Positions 34,820 to 42,442 of a DNA stretch of 45,573 nucleotides are shown here, one piece after another (position 1 is the stretch's first letter; the number at the start of each line of letters is the position of its first letter). Origin of the DNA: Nanohaloarchaea archaeon B1-Br10_U2g19 (lineage in GTDB: Archaea; Nanohalarchaeota; Nanosalinia; Nanosalinales; Nanosalinaceae); the NCBI GenBank assembly GCA_001563905.1, contig LKMO01000004.1, positions 1 to 45,573 of the forward strand, given 5' to 3'. The position numbers and the translations under genes are program-made. A model generated the notes under the pieces. The model saw only the letters and a list, made by a program, of their open reading frames with translations. It had not been told where the DNA came from and did no database searches.

Positions 34820-34847
34820 GTGTTCACTAGGAGGGAAAGCAATTTTT

Positions 34848-35549
34848 TTAGTTTAACCAGTTGAACGTCTGTTTTCTCATCTTTTTTTCTGCTTCCTCGG
34901 AGAACGAGTGTTTCTCGTCTTTAAGCTTCCATATGGCTATATCATCTAGAATTTTGCCAGCTTCTAAGCTCTGTTCGGGATGTACAGTTGTGTCCGCGGA
35001 TCCGTGGAATAATAGTACAGGTACATCGATTTTTTCAGCTGTTTCCTCAAAGCTGTACTGGTCGAAGTCTTCAAAGAAACTAGAATCAATAGGTTTACCG
35101 CTAATATGTTCGAAAACACCTTTGTTTTTGACTGCGGCACGGTATTTATCCATTATGCTGTTGTATGTTACGGGAGCTTTCAAAACTATTTTTTCAGGGT
35201 TCAAATCCGGAGTAGAGTGTAGAACTGTTTTACCTCCGAAACTGTTGCCGAATAAAACATAGTTCTCTGGTTCAAAAAAGTCTATGACGGCTTTAAGATC
35301 TTCTATTTTCTTAGTCAGGTTCTGGTTGATAAACTCTCCGCTGCTTTCGCCGTTACCTCTGAAGTCGAAACGTACAGCGTTCCAACCGTTTTCTACAGCG
35401 GCTTCACATCTTTCTTCATAACTGCCTTTCTTGTTGGATCCGAAGCCGTGACAGAAGAAAACCCATCTATCCGAACTTGTTTTGTGGTGTACTGCAGATA
35501 TTTCTTGACTGTTTTCAAATTCAATAACGTGTTTTTCAGTCTTTACCAT
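34848..35549 (-). CDS. Alpha/beta hydrolase
   Basis: 233 residues from the ATG at 35549, 27 bases downstream of TATA-like gtttaaag; an upstream TTG is less likely. Nucleophile elbow GNSFGG (Ser103), HGFGSNKKGSYEERCEAAVENGWNAVRFDFRGNGES for the N-terminal strands, catalytic Asp in HGSADTTVHPEQS and His in DEKHSFSEE. Esterase or acyl hydrolase activity is likely; the substrate is unknown. It lies divergent to the HD phosphohydrolase gene. Confidence 0.82.
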   Translation of the reverse strand: MVKTEKHVIEFENSQEISAVHHKTSSDRWVFFCHGFGSNKKGSYEERCEAAVENGWNAVRFDFRGNGESSGEFINQNLTKKIEDLKAVIDFFEPENYVLFGNSFGGKTVLHSTPDLNPEKIVLKAPVTYNSIMDKYRAAVKNKGVFEHISGKPIDSSFFEDFDQYSFEETAEKIDVPVLLFHGSADTTVHPEQSLEAGKILDDIAIWKLKDEKHSFSEEAEKKMRKQTFNWLN

Positions 35550-35623
35550 ATTCAAGAAATCGTTTTCAGATACTTTAAACTCTATCGAAGGTTATTAAAC
35601 AGTTCTGTTGAGTATACAGGGTT

Positions 35624-36127
35624 GTGTCTTTAGAAAAATCAGAATATACACTGACGTTGCCTGAGTCGGGTATCAGCATGGATCTTCTTGATCCTAAATC
35701 AGAAGATATTGATATAAATGATATTGTTCTCGGGCTATCTAATAGCCCGCGCTATACAGGTCAGACTGATCCTACAGTTAACGTAGCACAGCACTCGGTT
35801 TATACTTCTCAGTTAGTTGAAAACGAGGGTTATGGTGCAGAAATTCAGATGTATGCGCTTCTGCATGATGCGGGGGAAGCCTATATAGGAGATATACCGA
35901 GACCTGTCCGCAAACTTATGAACAGTACGGAAGGAACACAGTTCGACAGGATTGAGAACCGTATTCTAGATACTGTATGGGATGCTATAGAGCTAGAGGA
36001 ACCTTCTGAAGAAGAATGGAGCGTTGTTATGGCTGCGGATGATAAAGTTCTCTTGTATGAGCTAGACAGTCTTTTTCACGAACCAGAACGTACTAGGGCG
36101 ATGGAGAGCGTCTATAACGAAGAATGA
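35624..36127 (+). CDS. HD-domain phosphohydrolase (YfbR-like), ending at an in-frame TGA
   Basis: 167 residues from a GTG that follows TATA-like ttattaaa by about 28 bases. The metal sites His57, His81/Asp82 and an Asp in AADDKV follow the YfbR/HD 5'-deoxynucleotidase pattern (VAQHSVYTSQLV, YALLHDAGEAYIGDIPRPVRK). Substrate would be deoxynucleotide monophosphates if the family assignment holds. The frame continues in phase for 39 codons after TGA 36125-36127, see the separate entry. All catalytic residues lie before the stop, so activity could remain. Confidence 0.8.
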   Translation: MSLEKSEYTLTLPESGISMDLLDPKSEDIDINDIVLGLSNSPRYTGQTDPTVNVAQHSVYTSQLVENEGYGAEIQMYALLHDAGEAYIGDIPRPVRKLMNSTEGTQFDRIENRILDTVWDAIELEEPSEEEWSVVMAADDKVLLYELDSLFHEPERTRAMESVYNEE

Positions 36128-36247
36128 GATAGAACGCCGGAACAGATAATAAGAGATATAGATAGATATGCTGATTTAGATAAAGGTAGAGAAAGGAGTA
36201 GAGAAATGTTTTTAGATCGTTATAAGGAGTTAAACAATACTATTTAA
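36128..36247 (+). pseudogene. In-frame C-terminal continuation of the HD protein beyond TGA
   Basis: After TGA 36125-36127 the same frame is open for 39 codons to TAA 36245-36247. It reads DRTPEQIIRDIDRYADL then DKGRERSREMFLDRYKELNN, a helix like the FL.RF..L ending of YfbR-type HD proteins. Its TAA overlaps the stop of the convergent GH57 gene (36244). It may be a nonsense mutation, readthrough or a sequencing error. Confidence 0.6.
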
Positions 36248-37458
36248 CTTTTAAGTCTTTTTTCAACCTGTTTTTGGAAGTCCATTACGTGATCGGTTAT
36301 TACTGCGAAGCCTTGATGCGGATGATCGAAGTATGAAAAGTAGTTGTGTACGTTTCCATCCTCCATGTTCTTGGTTGCTATATGGTGTAAATGGTCGCTT
36401 GTGATAAACTTTCTCCAGACCTCTAAGACTTCAGGATCATCCAGCTGTTTGACTTGGTGTTCTAGTTCTTGGATCTTCTCAAAAAGCATTTTCTGCATAG
36501 GGTTTCCTAGCCAAGCTGAGGCATCCATCTCTTGGTCGGCCCATGAAACAGTATTGTACTCGAACGCATCAAACTTTCCGACAGGATCGTTTTGGGCTAC
36601 TTCTCTGACCTTAGCAAAGGTAAGATTATCGTGTTTTAATGTCTGAGTTGGAAGATCTTCTAGGAACCATAGGATGCCTGTACCTTCCCAGTGATGTTCT
36701 CCAAAGGTTTCATAATCCATGAAAAGGTTTAGCATATCGCCTTGAGCTTGGTTTAGCCACCGAGCATATTTCTCAGCGCTTAAAGGGTATTCGTCCCACC
36801 ATTCTGCAGAGAAACGGTATCCGACGTCGTCTGTAAGCTTCCGGTTTCTTAGTAGTATATTTGTACCGTTCTCTGTTACGAAGTCTGGCTGCGTGTATGC
36901 GTGGTTAGGGCTTCGCCATCCTAGTATTCTGTCAGCACCCTCCGTAAATATTCCTTGGTAGCCTTCCTCAGCGGCTATCTTACCGACTTCGTTGTGGTAG
37001 ATTAGCTCGGTATTGGTCATTACTTGTGGTCTTACTCCGAACGTGTCTTCGATTATGTTTCTGTGTTTCTCTAGCTGCCATCTAAACTCTTTCTTGTCGT
37101 TGAAAAGTCCTGCTAAAGAATGGTAATGCGCCTGTCCTATAAAGTCTACAGAGGAATCAGGGAAACGGTTGAACATATCGATAAGCTCAGGATGGTACTG
37201 TTTGGCCTGGTCGATCCAAGAGCTTGAAACTGAGAAGTTGACCTTAAACTCTCTGTCTTTTCCTTCAAACTTTTTGGCCTCCCGTAACAGTCTCTCTGTG
37301 GCAGGGAAGTAACAGTTCTCAGCCACGTCCTTGAAGAAATGTTCGTTCATATCATCGTCGAAGTACCGGTCATAGAGGTTGGACGCGTCTTCATTGACTC
37401 CGTCCACTCTTAGCCTATGGGGCTGGTGAACTTCGAAAGAGAGAGTTATTGGAAGCAT
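36244..37458 (-). CDS. GH57 alpha-amylase family glycoside hydrolase
   Basis: 404 residues from ATG 37458. The earlier ATG at 37500 lies beyond a TATA-like TTTAAA (37481-37486) that fits a leaderless start at 37458. GH57 motifs: SFEVHQPHRL (HQP at 11-13), GQAHYHSLAGL, NTELIYHNEV with a candidate nucleophile Glu151, and LNLFMDYETFGEHH with candidate acid Asp248. GH57 enzymes are retaining alpha-amylases or glucanotransferases. Cytoplasmic: no signal peptide. It would degrade the alpha-glucan store or remodel it with the nearby synthases. Confidence 0.9.
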   Translation of the reverse strand: MLPITLSFEVHQPHRLRVDGVNEDASNLYDRYFDDDMNEHFFKDVAENCYFPATERLLREAKKFEGKDREFKVNFSVSSSWIDQAKQYHPELIDMFNRFPDSSVDFIGQAHYHSLAGLFNDKKEFRWQLEKHRNIIEDTFGVRPQVMTNTELIYHNEVGKIAAEEGYQGIFTEGADRILGWRSPNHAYTQPDFVTENGTNILLRNRKLTDDVGYRFSAEWWDEYPLSAEKYARWLNQAQGDMLNLFMDYETFGEHHWEGTGILWFLEDLPTQTLKHDNLTFAKVREVAQNDPVGKFDAFEYNTVSWADQEMDASAWLGNPMQKMLFEKIQELEHQVKQLDDPEVLEVWRKFITSDHLHHIATKNMEDGNVHNYFSYFDHPHQGFAVITDHVMDFQKQVEKRLKS

Positions 37459-37530
37459 AGAAAAACTTGTACAAGACTGCTTTAAATCGACCACGGTCAT
37501 TAAAAACTTCTCAAAACCAAAACAAAATAG
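37458..37530. promoter_or_regulatory. Divergent promoter between GH57 and a small gene
   Basis: Two TATA-like elements are visible. TTTAAA at 37481-37486 (minus) serves GH57 from ATG 37458, and ATTAAAAAC at 37499-37507 (plus) serves the gene from GTG 37530. Each is about 27 bases from its start codon. CTTGTACAAG at 37466-37475 is a 10-bp palindrome near the GH57 start; it is short and could be chance. Confidence 0.45.
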
Positions 37531-37760
37531 TGGACGTAGAAACCCATAAAACAGGAAAAGGAGTAGAAATAAGAATTAGAACTTCTAAAAAAGTAGCTCT
37601 GGTAGTAAAAACATCTAAAGAGGAACGAATATACTTACCGGATACATCTGGAAATGACAAAACTTATTATGTCGAAAACACTGCAGGACTGCAAAAAACA
37701 GCTGAAGGCTACGCAGTTCTACATCAAGGAGATTTACAGGATCTCAAAGTACTATCATAA
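37530..37760 (+). CDS. Small beta-rich protein, unknown function
   Basis: 76 residues from GTG 37530 (leaderless, see promoter entry); a TTG 63 bases upstream is in frame but would lie within the promoter. Sequence such as GVEIRIRTSKKVALVVKTSKEERIYLPDTSGNDKTYYVENTAGLQ reads as alternating strands in a small barrel-like or Sm-like domain. No family recognised. The end overlaps the GT4 gene on the opposite strand by 37 bases. Confidence 0.55.
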   Translation: MDVETHKTGKGVEIRIRTSKKVALVVKTSKEERIYLPDTSGNDKTYYVENTAGLQKTAEGYAVLHQGDLQDLKVLS

Positions 37761-38797
37761 GTCTTTCTATAAAGCTCTAAAGTCTCTTCAGTCATTTCGC
37801 TCCAACTTCTGAACTCTCTACCTTCTAAAGCATCTTTATCTAGCGCCTCTAAAATACCTTCTTTCACAGAAGAGGACTCTGGATCAATAGATGTTATCAA
37901 GTTACTTGAAATCTCTTCAACACCGTTCTCCGTTGCCACTACAGGGGTGCCTGATTCTAAAGCCTCGGTAATAGTTAAACCAAAAGGCTCGTTCAGGGAA
38001 GGAGATACAAAGACGTCTGCTGCCTTATAGTAGTCTCCAAGCTCCTCACGAGGAATAAAATCGGTGAAAACAACTTTGTCGGAGATACCTAGAATATCTG
38101 TAAACTCTTTCAAAGGTTCAGACATATGACCTTTACCTCCCAAAATCAGGTTAAGATCATCATTCTCTTCTAAAGCTTTCTTAAAACCGTATAAAAGATG
38201 TTCAATACCTTTTTGCTCAGCATGTCGCCCAACATAGAAAACTATGTCTCCATCAATGTTATGACGCTCTCTAACATCTATTCCGCAGGATTTAGGTTTA
38301 GAAAAGCCGTTATAAACAACTTCTGACTCAACACCATACTTCTTCTTTATACTGTTTCTAAGCTTCTTGCTAACTGAAATAAGGAGGTCTGGCTGTGTAG
38401 TCGCCACCTCTTCAAGCTTCTCCAATCGTTTATCAGGATTACGTGTTCTATCAGATGCTAACGAATGAAGGGTTGAAACCCAGAGAGTATCGCTGTACTT
38501 CTTAGACTTGTATCCTGATTCTGCTCCGAACCAGTCGTGGGTATGTATAATGTCAAAATCTTCGGCAAGTTTAGCCACTTTTTGACTCATCTTTTTCGAC
38601 TTATCTATCATATCGCCGTCCCCGGTCTCAACAGGGATTAAATCTTCTCTAATAGGTGCTCGGCTCTCAGGTAAAGCTAAACTAACGTCTACGTCTTCTT
38701 TCTGAAGCTGTTCAAACAAATGGTAGACGTGGATATCAAGCCCTCCGTCTATATTTGGGGGAAAACCCCATCCGACAAGAAGAATTTTGGGCTTCAT
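37724..38797 (-). CDS. GT4-family glycosyltransferase
   Basis: 357 residues from the ATG at 38797, chosen because ATAAATAA lies about 28 bases upstream and the fold begins MKPKILLVGWGFPPNIDGG; the earlier ATG at 38833 would add 12 residues of poor match. GT-B fold: HTHDWFGAESG, YVGRHAEQKGIEHLLYGF, PSLNEPFGLTITEALESGTPVVATENG with the E-x7-E pair. Similar to sucrose/glycogen-synthase-like GT4 enzymes; donor and acceptor are not predictable. Next to GH57, it likely acts on glucan or on a glycolipid. Confidence 0.87.
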   Translation of the reverse strand: MKPKILLVGWGFPPNIDGGLDIHVYHLFEQLQKEDVDVSLALPESRAPIREDLIPVETGDGDMIDKSKKMSQKVAKLAEDFDIIHTHDWFGAESGYKSKKYSDTLWVSTLHSLASDRTRNPDKRLEKLEEVATTQPDLLISVSKKLRNSIKKKYGVESEVVYNGFSKPKSCGIDVRERHNIDGDIVFYVGRHAEQKGIEHLLYGFKKALEENDDLNLILGGKGHMSEPLKEFTDILGISDKVVFTDFIPREELGDYYKAADVFVSPSLNEPFGLTITEALESGTPVVATENGVEEISSNLITSIDPESSSVKEGILEALDKDALEGREFRSWSEMTEETLELYRKTYDSTLRSCKSP

Positions 38798-38897
38798 TCG
38801 AGAAATAGTTACTCCCTCAAGATTATTTATCATGTCTCTGTCTTTAAATCGTCGGATAAGTGAGAAGGTTTTTGGAGAAGAGGGTGTGTCTTAACGA

Positions 38898-38935
38898 AAA
38901 ATTTATTAGTATCAAAATACAGTATGTTACTGTAT
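38898..38935 (+). promoter_or_regulatory. Promoter and palindromic operator of the metzincin gene
   Basis: TATA-like AATTTATTAG at 38900-38909 gives a start near the ATG 38940. A perfect palindrome (ATACAGTA at 38917-38924 and TACTGTAT at 38928-38935, spacer TGT) lies between them, over the predicted start site. Repression by a dimeric regulator is the simplest reading. Confidence 0.55.
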
Positions 38936-38939
38936 AGTA

Positions 38940-39758
38940 ATGAAAATCTCTAAGAAAGGTTTTAGCAGGAGAGAAGTCCTCAGCTATGTAACAAGCTTAA
39001 AGGGAATGCTGACAATATCTGCGGCATCATATGCCCAAGATTCAGTGAGAAACACAGCCAGTATGGCTATTACAGGACAAAACAGGTATGAAGCTCCTCT
39101 AGAAGACTTTTTTGATGAATCACTGACGGCCAAGGCTATAGAAGATACGCTAAAAGTAGATATTCTCGATATTTCCGAACAAAGCTATGATACTGGGTAT
39201 ATAACAAGAGAAACTGAGAGAGCTATTGAAGAACTGGAAGATGTTAGCGCAGATATTTCTTATACGAAGCCGGAAGGAGAAGAATATCGCCATGCCGAAG
39301 AGATATCTCAAATTACAGAAAACCTAGCTAAGTCGCAGAAAGGTTCAGAAAGCTGTTGTACTGTAGAAAACTGCGGTAGTATAGACTGTCTGAACGAAAA
39401 AGTTGATAGATACTCGGATAACACTGATATAACAGTTCTCTTAGCAGATAACTCTACACGTCATAACGGTTTAGCTGCACCTACAAATCATCCTTTTGCA
39501 CATGTAAATTCCTATATGAGAGATGATGCTGAAGAAGTTACAGACACGACGACTCATGAAATAGCACACCTTCTAGGTCTTCCTCATACAAAATTCATGG
39601 ACTTAGAGAGAAACGGATACTTCGGTGATGTAATGAGTTATACAGATGGAGAGTTCAATATCCCTCAAACTGTTTACGAGGATGTGGTCGAGGATAGTTC
39701 GTTTGGGAGACAGTCTCACGAAAACTTTGAACAGATTAAAGACTGTTTGGAAGACTGA
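38940..39758 (+). CDS. Exported metzincin-type zinc protease
   Basis: 272 residues. The N-terminus MKISKKGFSRREVLSYVTSL holds a twin-arginine motif (Arg10-Arg11) before a weakly hydrophobic stretch ending SAASYA near residue 32, a Tat-type signal peptide. The catalytic motif HEIAHLLGLPH (206-216) is the HExxHxxGxxH metzincin zinc site, followed by the Met-turn GDVMSY (229-234). A Cys-rich loop (CCTVENCGSIDC, 139-150) precedes it. Metzincins (M10/M12-like) cleave proteins outside the cell; relation to archaemetzincin is not supported as the further Cys pattern is missing. It is divergent from a GT4 gene. Confidence 0.8.
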   Translation: MKISKKGFSRREVLSYVTSLKGMLTISAASYAQDSVRNTASMAITGQNRYEAPLEDFFDESLTAKAIEDTLKVDILDISEQSYDTGYITRETERAIEELEDVSADISYTKPEGEEYRHAEEISQITENLAKSQKGSESCCTVENCGSIDCLNEKVDRYSDNTDITVLLADNSTRHNGLAAPTNHPFAHVNSYMRDDAEEVTDTTTHEIAHLLGLPHTKFMDLERNGYFGDVMSYTDGEFNIPQTVYEDVVEDSSFGRQSHENFEQIKDCLED

Positions 39759-39797
39759 ACTTCAACTAAAAAATAGATAGAAGGTAGAGGAAAATAA

Positions 39798-40823
39798 CTA
39801 CCTAAGGTTTAATGCTTCATCAGTTTTAGAGATAGATCCTTCCTTATCCTCCATCTCAAACATTGCCCGGATAGCATCAACGTTGTCAGGTACGACAATC
39901 GACTCTTGGTGCACCATGTGGATCCAGTAGAGAGTTCCGTCTTCTACAGTAACGGTTTCTTCCCATACTGCTGCTTCAGGCATATCGCTTCGAGGCCTTT
40001 CCAAGTCTCTCATCATTTCGTGGATTTTGCCGGTTGAGTCGTAGCCGTGTCCTGCTTTCACAAGACTTACTCGTGGCTGATCTCTGAAAGCCTGTTTAAC
40101 ATCTTCTTCATCCACATCCGCTTCTAGTTCAGCGTTAACCATGTGGACGTGGCCGTATGTTACAGGTACCTTTACAGCTAAAGTCTTGATATCTAGATCC
40201 GGTAGAACTGCTTGGACATCAGGTCCATGGTGGCTAGGTACATCTGTTACAGGTACTGTAGAGTTTATAGGACCTCTACTGTCTTGAGGTATATCTCCTC
40301 CACGTCTTACAAGATTAGCTACAACATGATCTATACCGAAGTTCTCGTCTACTGCACTAAGTGTTCTTGAAAGACTTGTTGTGTTACAAGATACAACCTT
40401 GACATAATCTTCTCCTCTCGCATCTTCGTAGTTTGCATCTGCGTTAAAGGCTACAGGCGCAATATCTTTAGGTGCTCCGCCTTGGAAAATCGCTTTAATA
40501 TTGTTAGGTTCGTAAAGATTTTCTTTGTTCTTTGCATCAATTCCTGGAGGAGTACAATCAACAACCACGTCTATCTCGTCTGCAACATCTTCTAGAACAG
40601 CGTTGACATGAAAACCTTGATCTTCTAAATTCTGTTTCCCATCACGGTTTGAAGCGTATAGATCAGTGCCGTGAAGAGGTCCTTCAGGTTTTAGAACAGT
40701 TCTAAGACCGCCGTTCTGTGAGACATCAGAAATACCGTAAAGCTCCATATCTTCCTGTCTTTTGACGGCTTCTGCTACTCTTTTGCCTATTGTTCCTACT
40801 CCGTTTACAACAACTTTTACCAT
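39798..40823 (-). CDS. gap: Glyceraldehyde-3-phosphate dehydrogenase, archaeal type II
   Basis: 341 residues from the ATG at 40823 (MVKVVVNGVGTIGKRVAEAV begins the Rossmann fold); a start at 40865 would add 14 unmatched residues. Catalytic Cys146 in SCNTTSLSRT, and RRGGDIPQDSRGPINSTVPV. This archaeal enzyme uses NAD(P)+ and acts in glycolysis or gluconeogenesis. A TATA-like TTTTTATTC about 33 bases upstream fits a short leader. It stands with NadM upstream and the metzincin downstream, convergent. Confidence 0.95.
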   Translation of the reverse strand: MVKVVVNGVGTIGKRVAEAVKRQEDMELYGISDVSQNGGLRTVLKPEGPLHGTDLYASNRDGKQNLEDQGFHVNAVLEDVADEIDVVVDCTPPGIDAKNKENLYEPNNIKAIFQGGAPKDIAPVAFNADANYEDARGEDYVKVVSCNTTSLSRTLSAVDENFGIDHVVANLVRRGGDIPQDSRGPINSTVPVTDVPSHHGPDVQAVLPDLDIKTLAVKVPVTYGHVHMVNAELEADVDEEDVKQAFRDQPRVSLVKAGHGYDSTGKIHEMMRDLERPRSDMPEAAVWEETVTVEDGTLYWIHMVHQESIVVPDNVDAIRAMFEMEDKEGSISKTDEALNLR

Positions 40824-40881
40824 TTTTACAGGAAAAGGTTCAGTAAGCTTGAATAAAAACTTCACGAATGATTTTTAGATA

Positions 40882-41415
40882 CTACTTCGTCTTTCCGTAA
40901 CTTGAGTGTTCTCTCTTCCAGCCAGGTTCAAACTCGTACTGTACACCTGACTTCTTTATCCTGTCTTTATACTCCTCTATCTTTTCTTTCGAACAAGCAG
41001 GAACAAGATAACGCCATTCCTCGTCGGATTTAATCCGTCTACGTACCTCGCTTCCAGAATAAATATCAGGATGGAACATTTCCGGTTTTTTTACTTCTAA
41101 ATCTGTAAACTCTTCTAGAATATCTCTAACGTTTTGGTTTCCTGAAACAACTATCTCTGGTTCAAACTCTTCAAGTTTCTTGGCCCAGAATTCGTCGCTA
41201 TCATCGTCCTCTAAATGAAGAACGTCTGTATCAGAGAAACATGACTTGATAATTTTCTCTCTTTCCTCAGCGGTTAAAGGGTTCTTCTCTGTTCGGGACT
41301 TGTCGGCACTACCAATAACGATAGATAAGTTTTCGTACTCTTCTTTCAACTGTTCTATTGCCTGGTGGTGTCCGTTGTGCAGAGGCTGGAAACGTCCTAA
41401 AAAAACAGTTTTCAT
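40882..41415 (-). CDS. nadM: Nicotinamide-nucleotide adenylyltransferase
   Basis: 177 residues from ATG 41415; a GTG four codons earlier (41427) overlaps the preceding stop and is less likely. FLGRFQPLHNGHHQAI is the archaeal NMN adenylyltransferase nucleotide-binding motif. SADKSRTEKNPLTAEEREKI, FHPDIYSGSEVRRRI follow. It makes NAD from NMN and ATP, close to GAPDH, which uses NAD(P). It follows the 188-residue unknown gene after 12 bases and likely shares its transcript. Confidence 0.92.
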   Translation of the reverse strand: MKTVFLGRFQPLHNGHHQAIEQLKEEYENLSIVIGSADKSRTEKNPLTAEEREKIIKSCFSDTDVLHLEDDDSDEFWAKKLEEFEPEIVVSGNQNVRDILEEFTDLEVKKPEMFHPDIYSGSEVRRRIKSDEEWRYLVPACSKEKIEEYKDRIKKSGVQYEFEPGWKREHSSYGKTK

Positions 41416-41426
41416 TTGACTTTCCA

Positions 41427-41990
41427 CTAAAACAGTTTCTCTCCGAATTTTTTAATATCGGACATCTTTAACTGGGGAACTTTCTCCGGCTCAACTTCAT
41501 CTAACATTGTTTTTGCAAGAGCTTCACTTATTTCGCTGGTACGAGTGTACAATAGTTCGTTGTACCCTTCGATATCGTCTGAAAGACCTTCTAAAATCTG
41601 TTCTTCTTTCTCTCCAAGATCTTGTGAAACAGTTAGATCGGTATCTGCTAGGTTATGCATCCTCATTTTGATATAAGCGAACTTGGCAATTTCTTGCCAG
41701 TAAAAACTGATTTTGTTGTACTCTGCTTTAGACATGAACTCCATATCTAGTAAAGCCATTAGAACTATGTTGTTAATTTCCTCGCTGTAATCCTCTTCAG
41801 GGTTTAAACCGATTAAAGCAGTCTTATCATCTGTAGAAATTAGTGTGGCTTTTTCGTTAAAGATCTGCCAAGATAGATGGATCTCAAAATTGTCTACATC
41901 AACCGAGTAAGTATAGGTTTCTACTGCTTGGTCTATAAGACGTCTAGCCTTCTTCAGTTCGCTTGTTGTAGGTCTGACAGCGTAGGACAT
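41427..41990 (-). CDS. Helical protein of unknown function
   Basis: 188 residues from the ATG at 41990. TATA-like GTTATAAAAG (42014-42023, minus) lies 27 bases before that ATG. The upstream ATG at 42062 would overlap the previous gene by 29 bases. No family recognised. Sequence is mixed alpha/beta with a central strand pair (NFEIHLSWQIFNEKATLISTDDKTALIGL) and an acidic C-terminal helical half (EEINNIVLMALLDMEFMSKAEY, EKEEQILEGLSDDIEGYNELLY). It precedes nadM. Confidence 0.5.
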   Translation of the reverse strand: MSYAVRPTTSELKKARRLIDQAVETYTYSVDVDNFEIHLSWQIFNEKATLISTDDKTALIGLNPEEDYSEEINNIVLMALLDMEFMSKAEYNKISFYWQEIAKFAYIKMRMHNLADTDLTVSQDLGEKEEQILEGLSDDIEGYNELLYTRTSEISEALAKTMLDEVEPEKVPQLKMSDIKKFGEKLF

Positions 41991-42033
41991 GTTACAGAAA
42001 ACCGGTTTCCTAGCTTTTATAACACCACTGCGT

Positions 42034-42414
42034 TTAGGGATACACTCTGTATCTATTTTCAATCTTCAAACGACCTAAAGGCTTTTCAAGGTCGTAAACT
42101 TCTTCTAGAAAGTCCATAGAGTTTTCTATTCTCTTCTGAACTTCTTTGTACTCTTCTGCGAAACGTCGGTCCTTGTATAAATGGGTTTCGGAAGGTAGAG
42201 CACGGTTCTCCTTCTGAGAGTCATCTAACTCGTTCCAAAGCTGGAGCAGGCTGTCTAGAGGACGTAGATTGTATCTTATCAGGCTTTTGGTGACAGGACC
42301 GTTATCGCCATCTATAGAGCAGTTTTCTGTATCTTCGTAAAGATGTTTATGAGACTCTATATCGTCCAAAAAGTCTTGTATTTTGTAAAGCTCTTTCCTG
42401 GTTTTTGAGTCCAT
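42034..42414 (-). CDS. Helical protein of unknown function
   Basis: 126 residues, soluble and charged, with three or four helices (KELYKIQDFLDDIESHKHLYED, SLIRYNLRPLDSLLQLWNEL, EEYKEVQKRIENSMDFLEEVYDLEKP). Resembles no family I know. It is the second of a minus-strand set behind the thioredoxin-like gene, with a TATA-like taaaacattt about 27 bases before the ATG. Confidence 0.5.
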   Translation of the reverse strand: MDSKTRKELYKIQDFLDDIESHKHLYEDTENCSIDGDNGPVTKSLIRYNLRPLDSLLQLWNELDDSQKENRALPSETHLYKDRRFAEEYKEVQKRIENSMDFLEEVYDLEKPLGRLKIENRYRVYP

Positions 42415-42442
42415 AGAATAAGAGAAAGGAAGACAAAATGTT

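Noticed and set aside
37466-37475. CTTGTACAAG palindrome at the GH57 promoter as an operator
   Set aside because: A 10-bp palindrome is expected tens of times by chance in this window; kept only as a note in the promoter entry.
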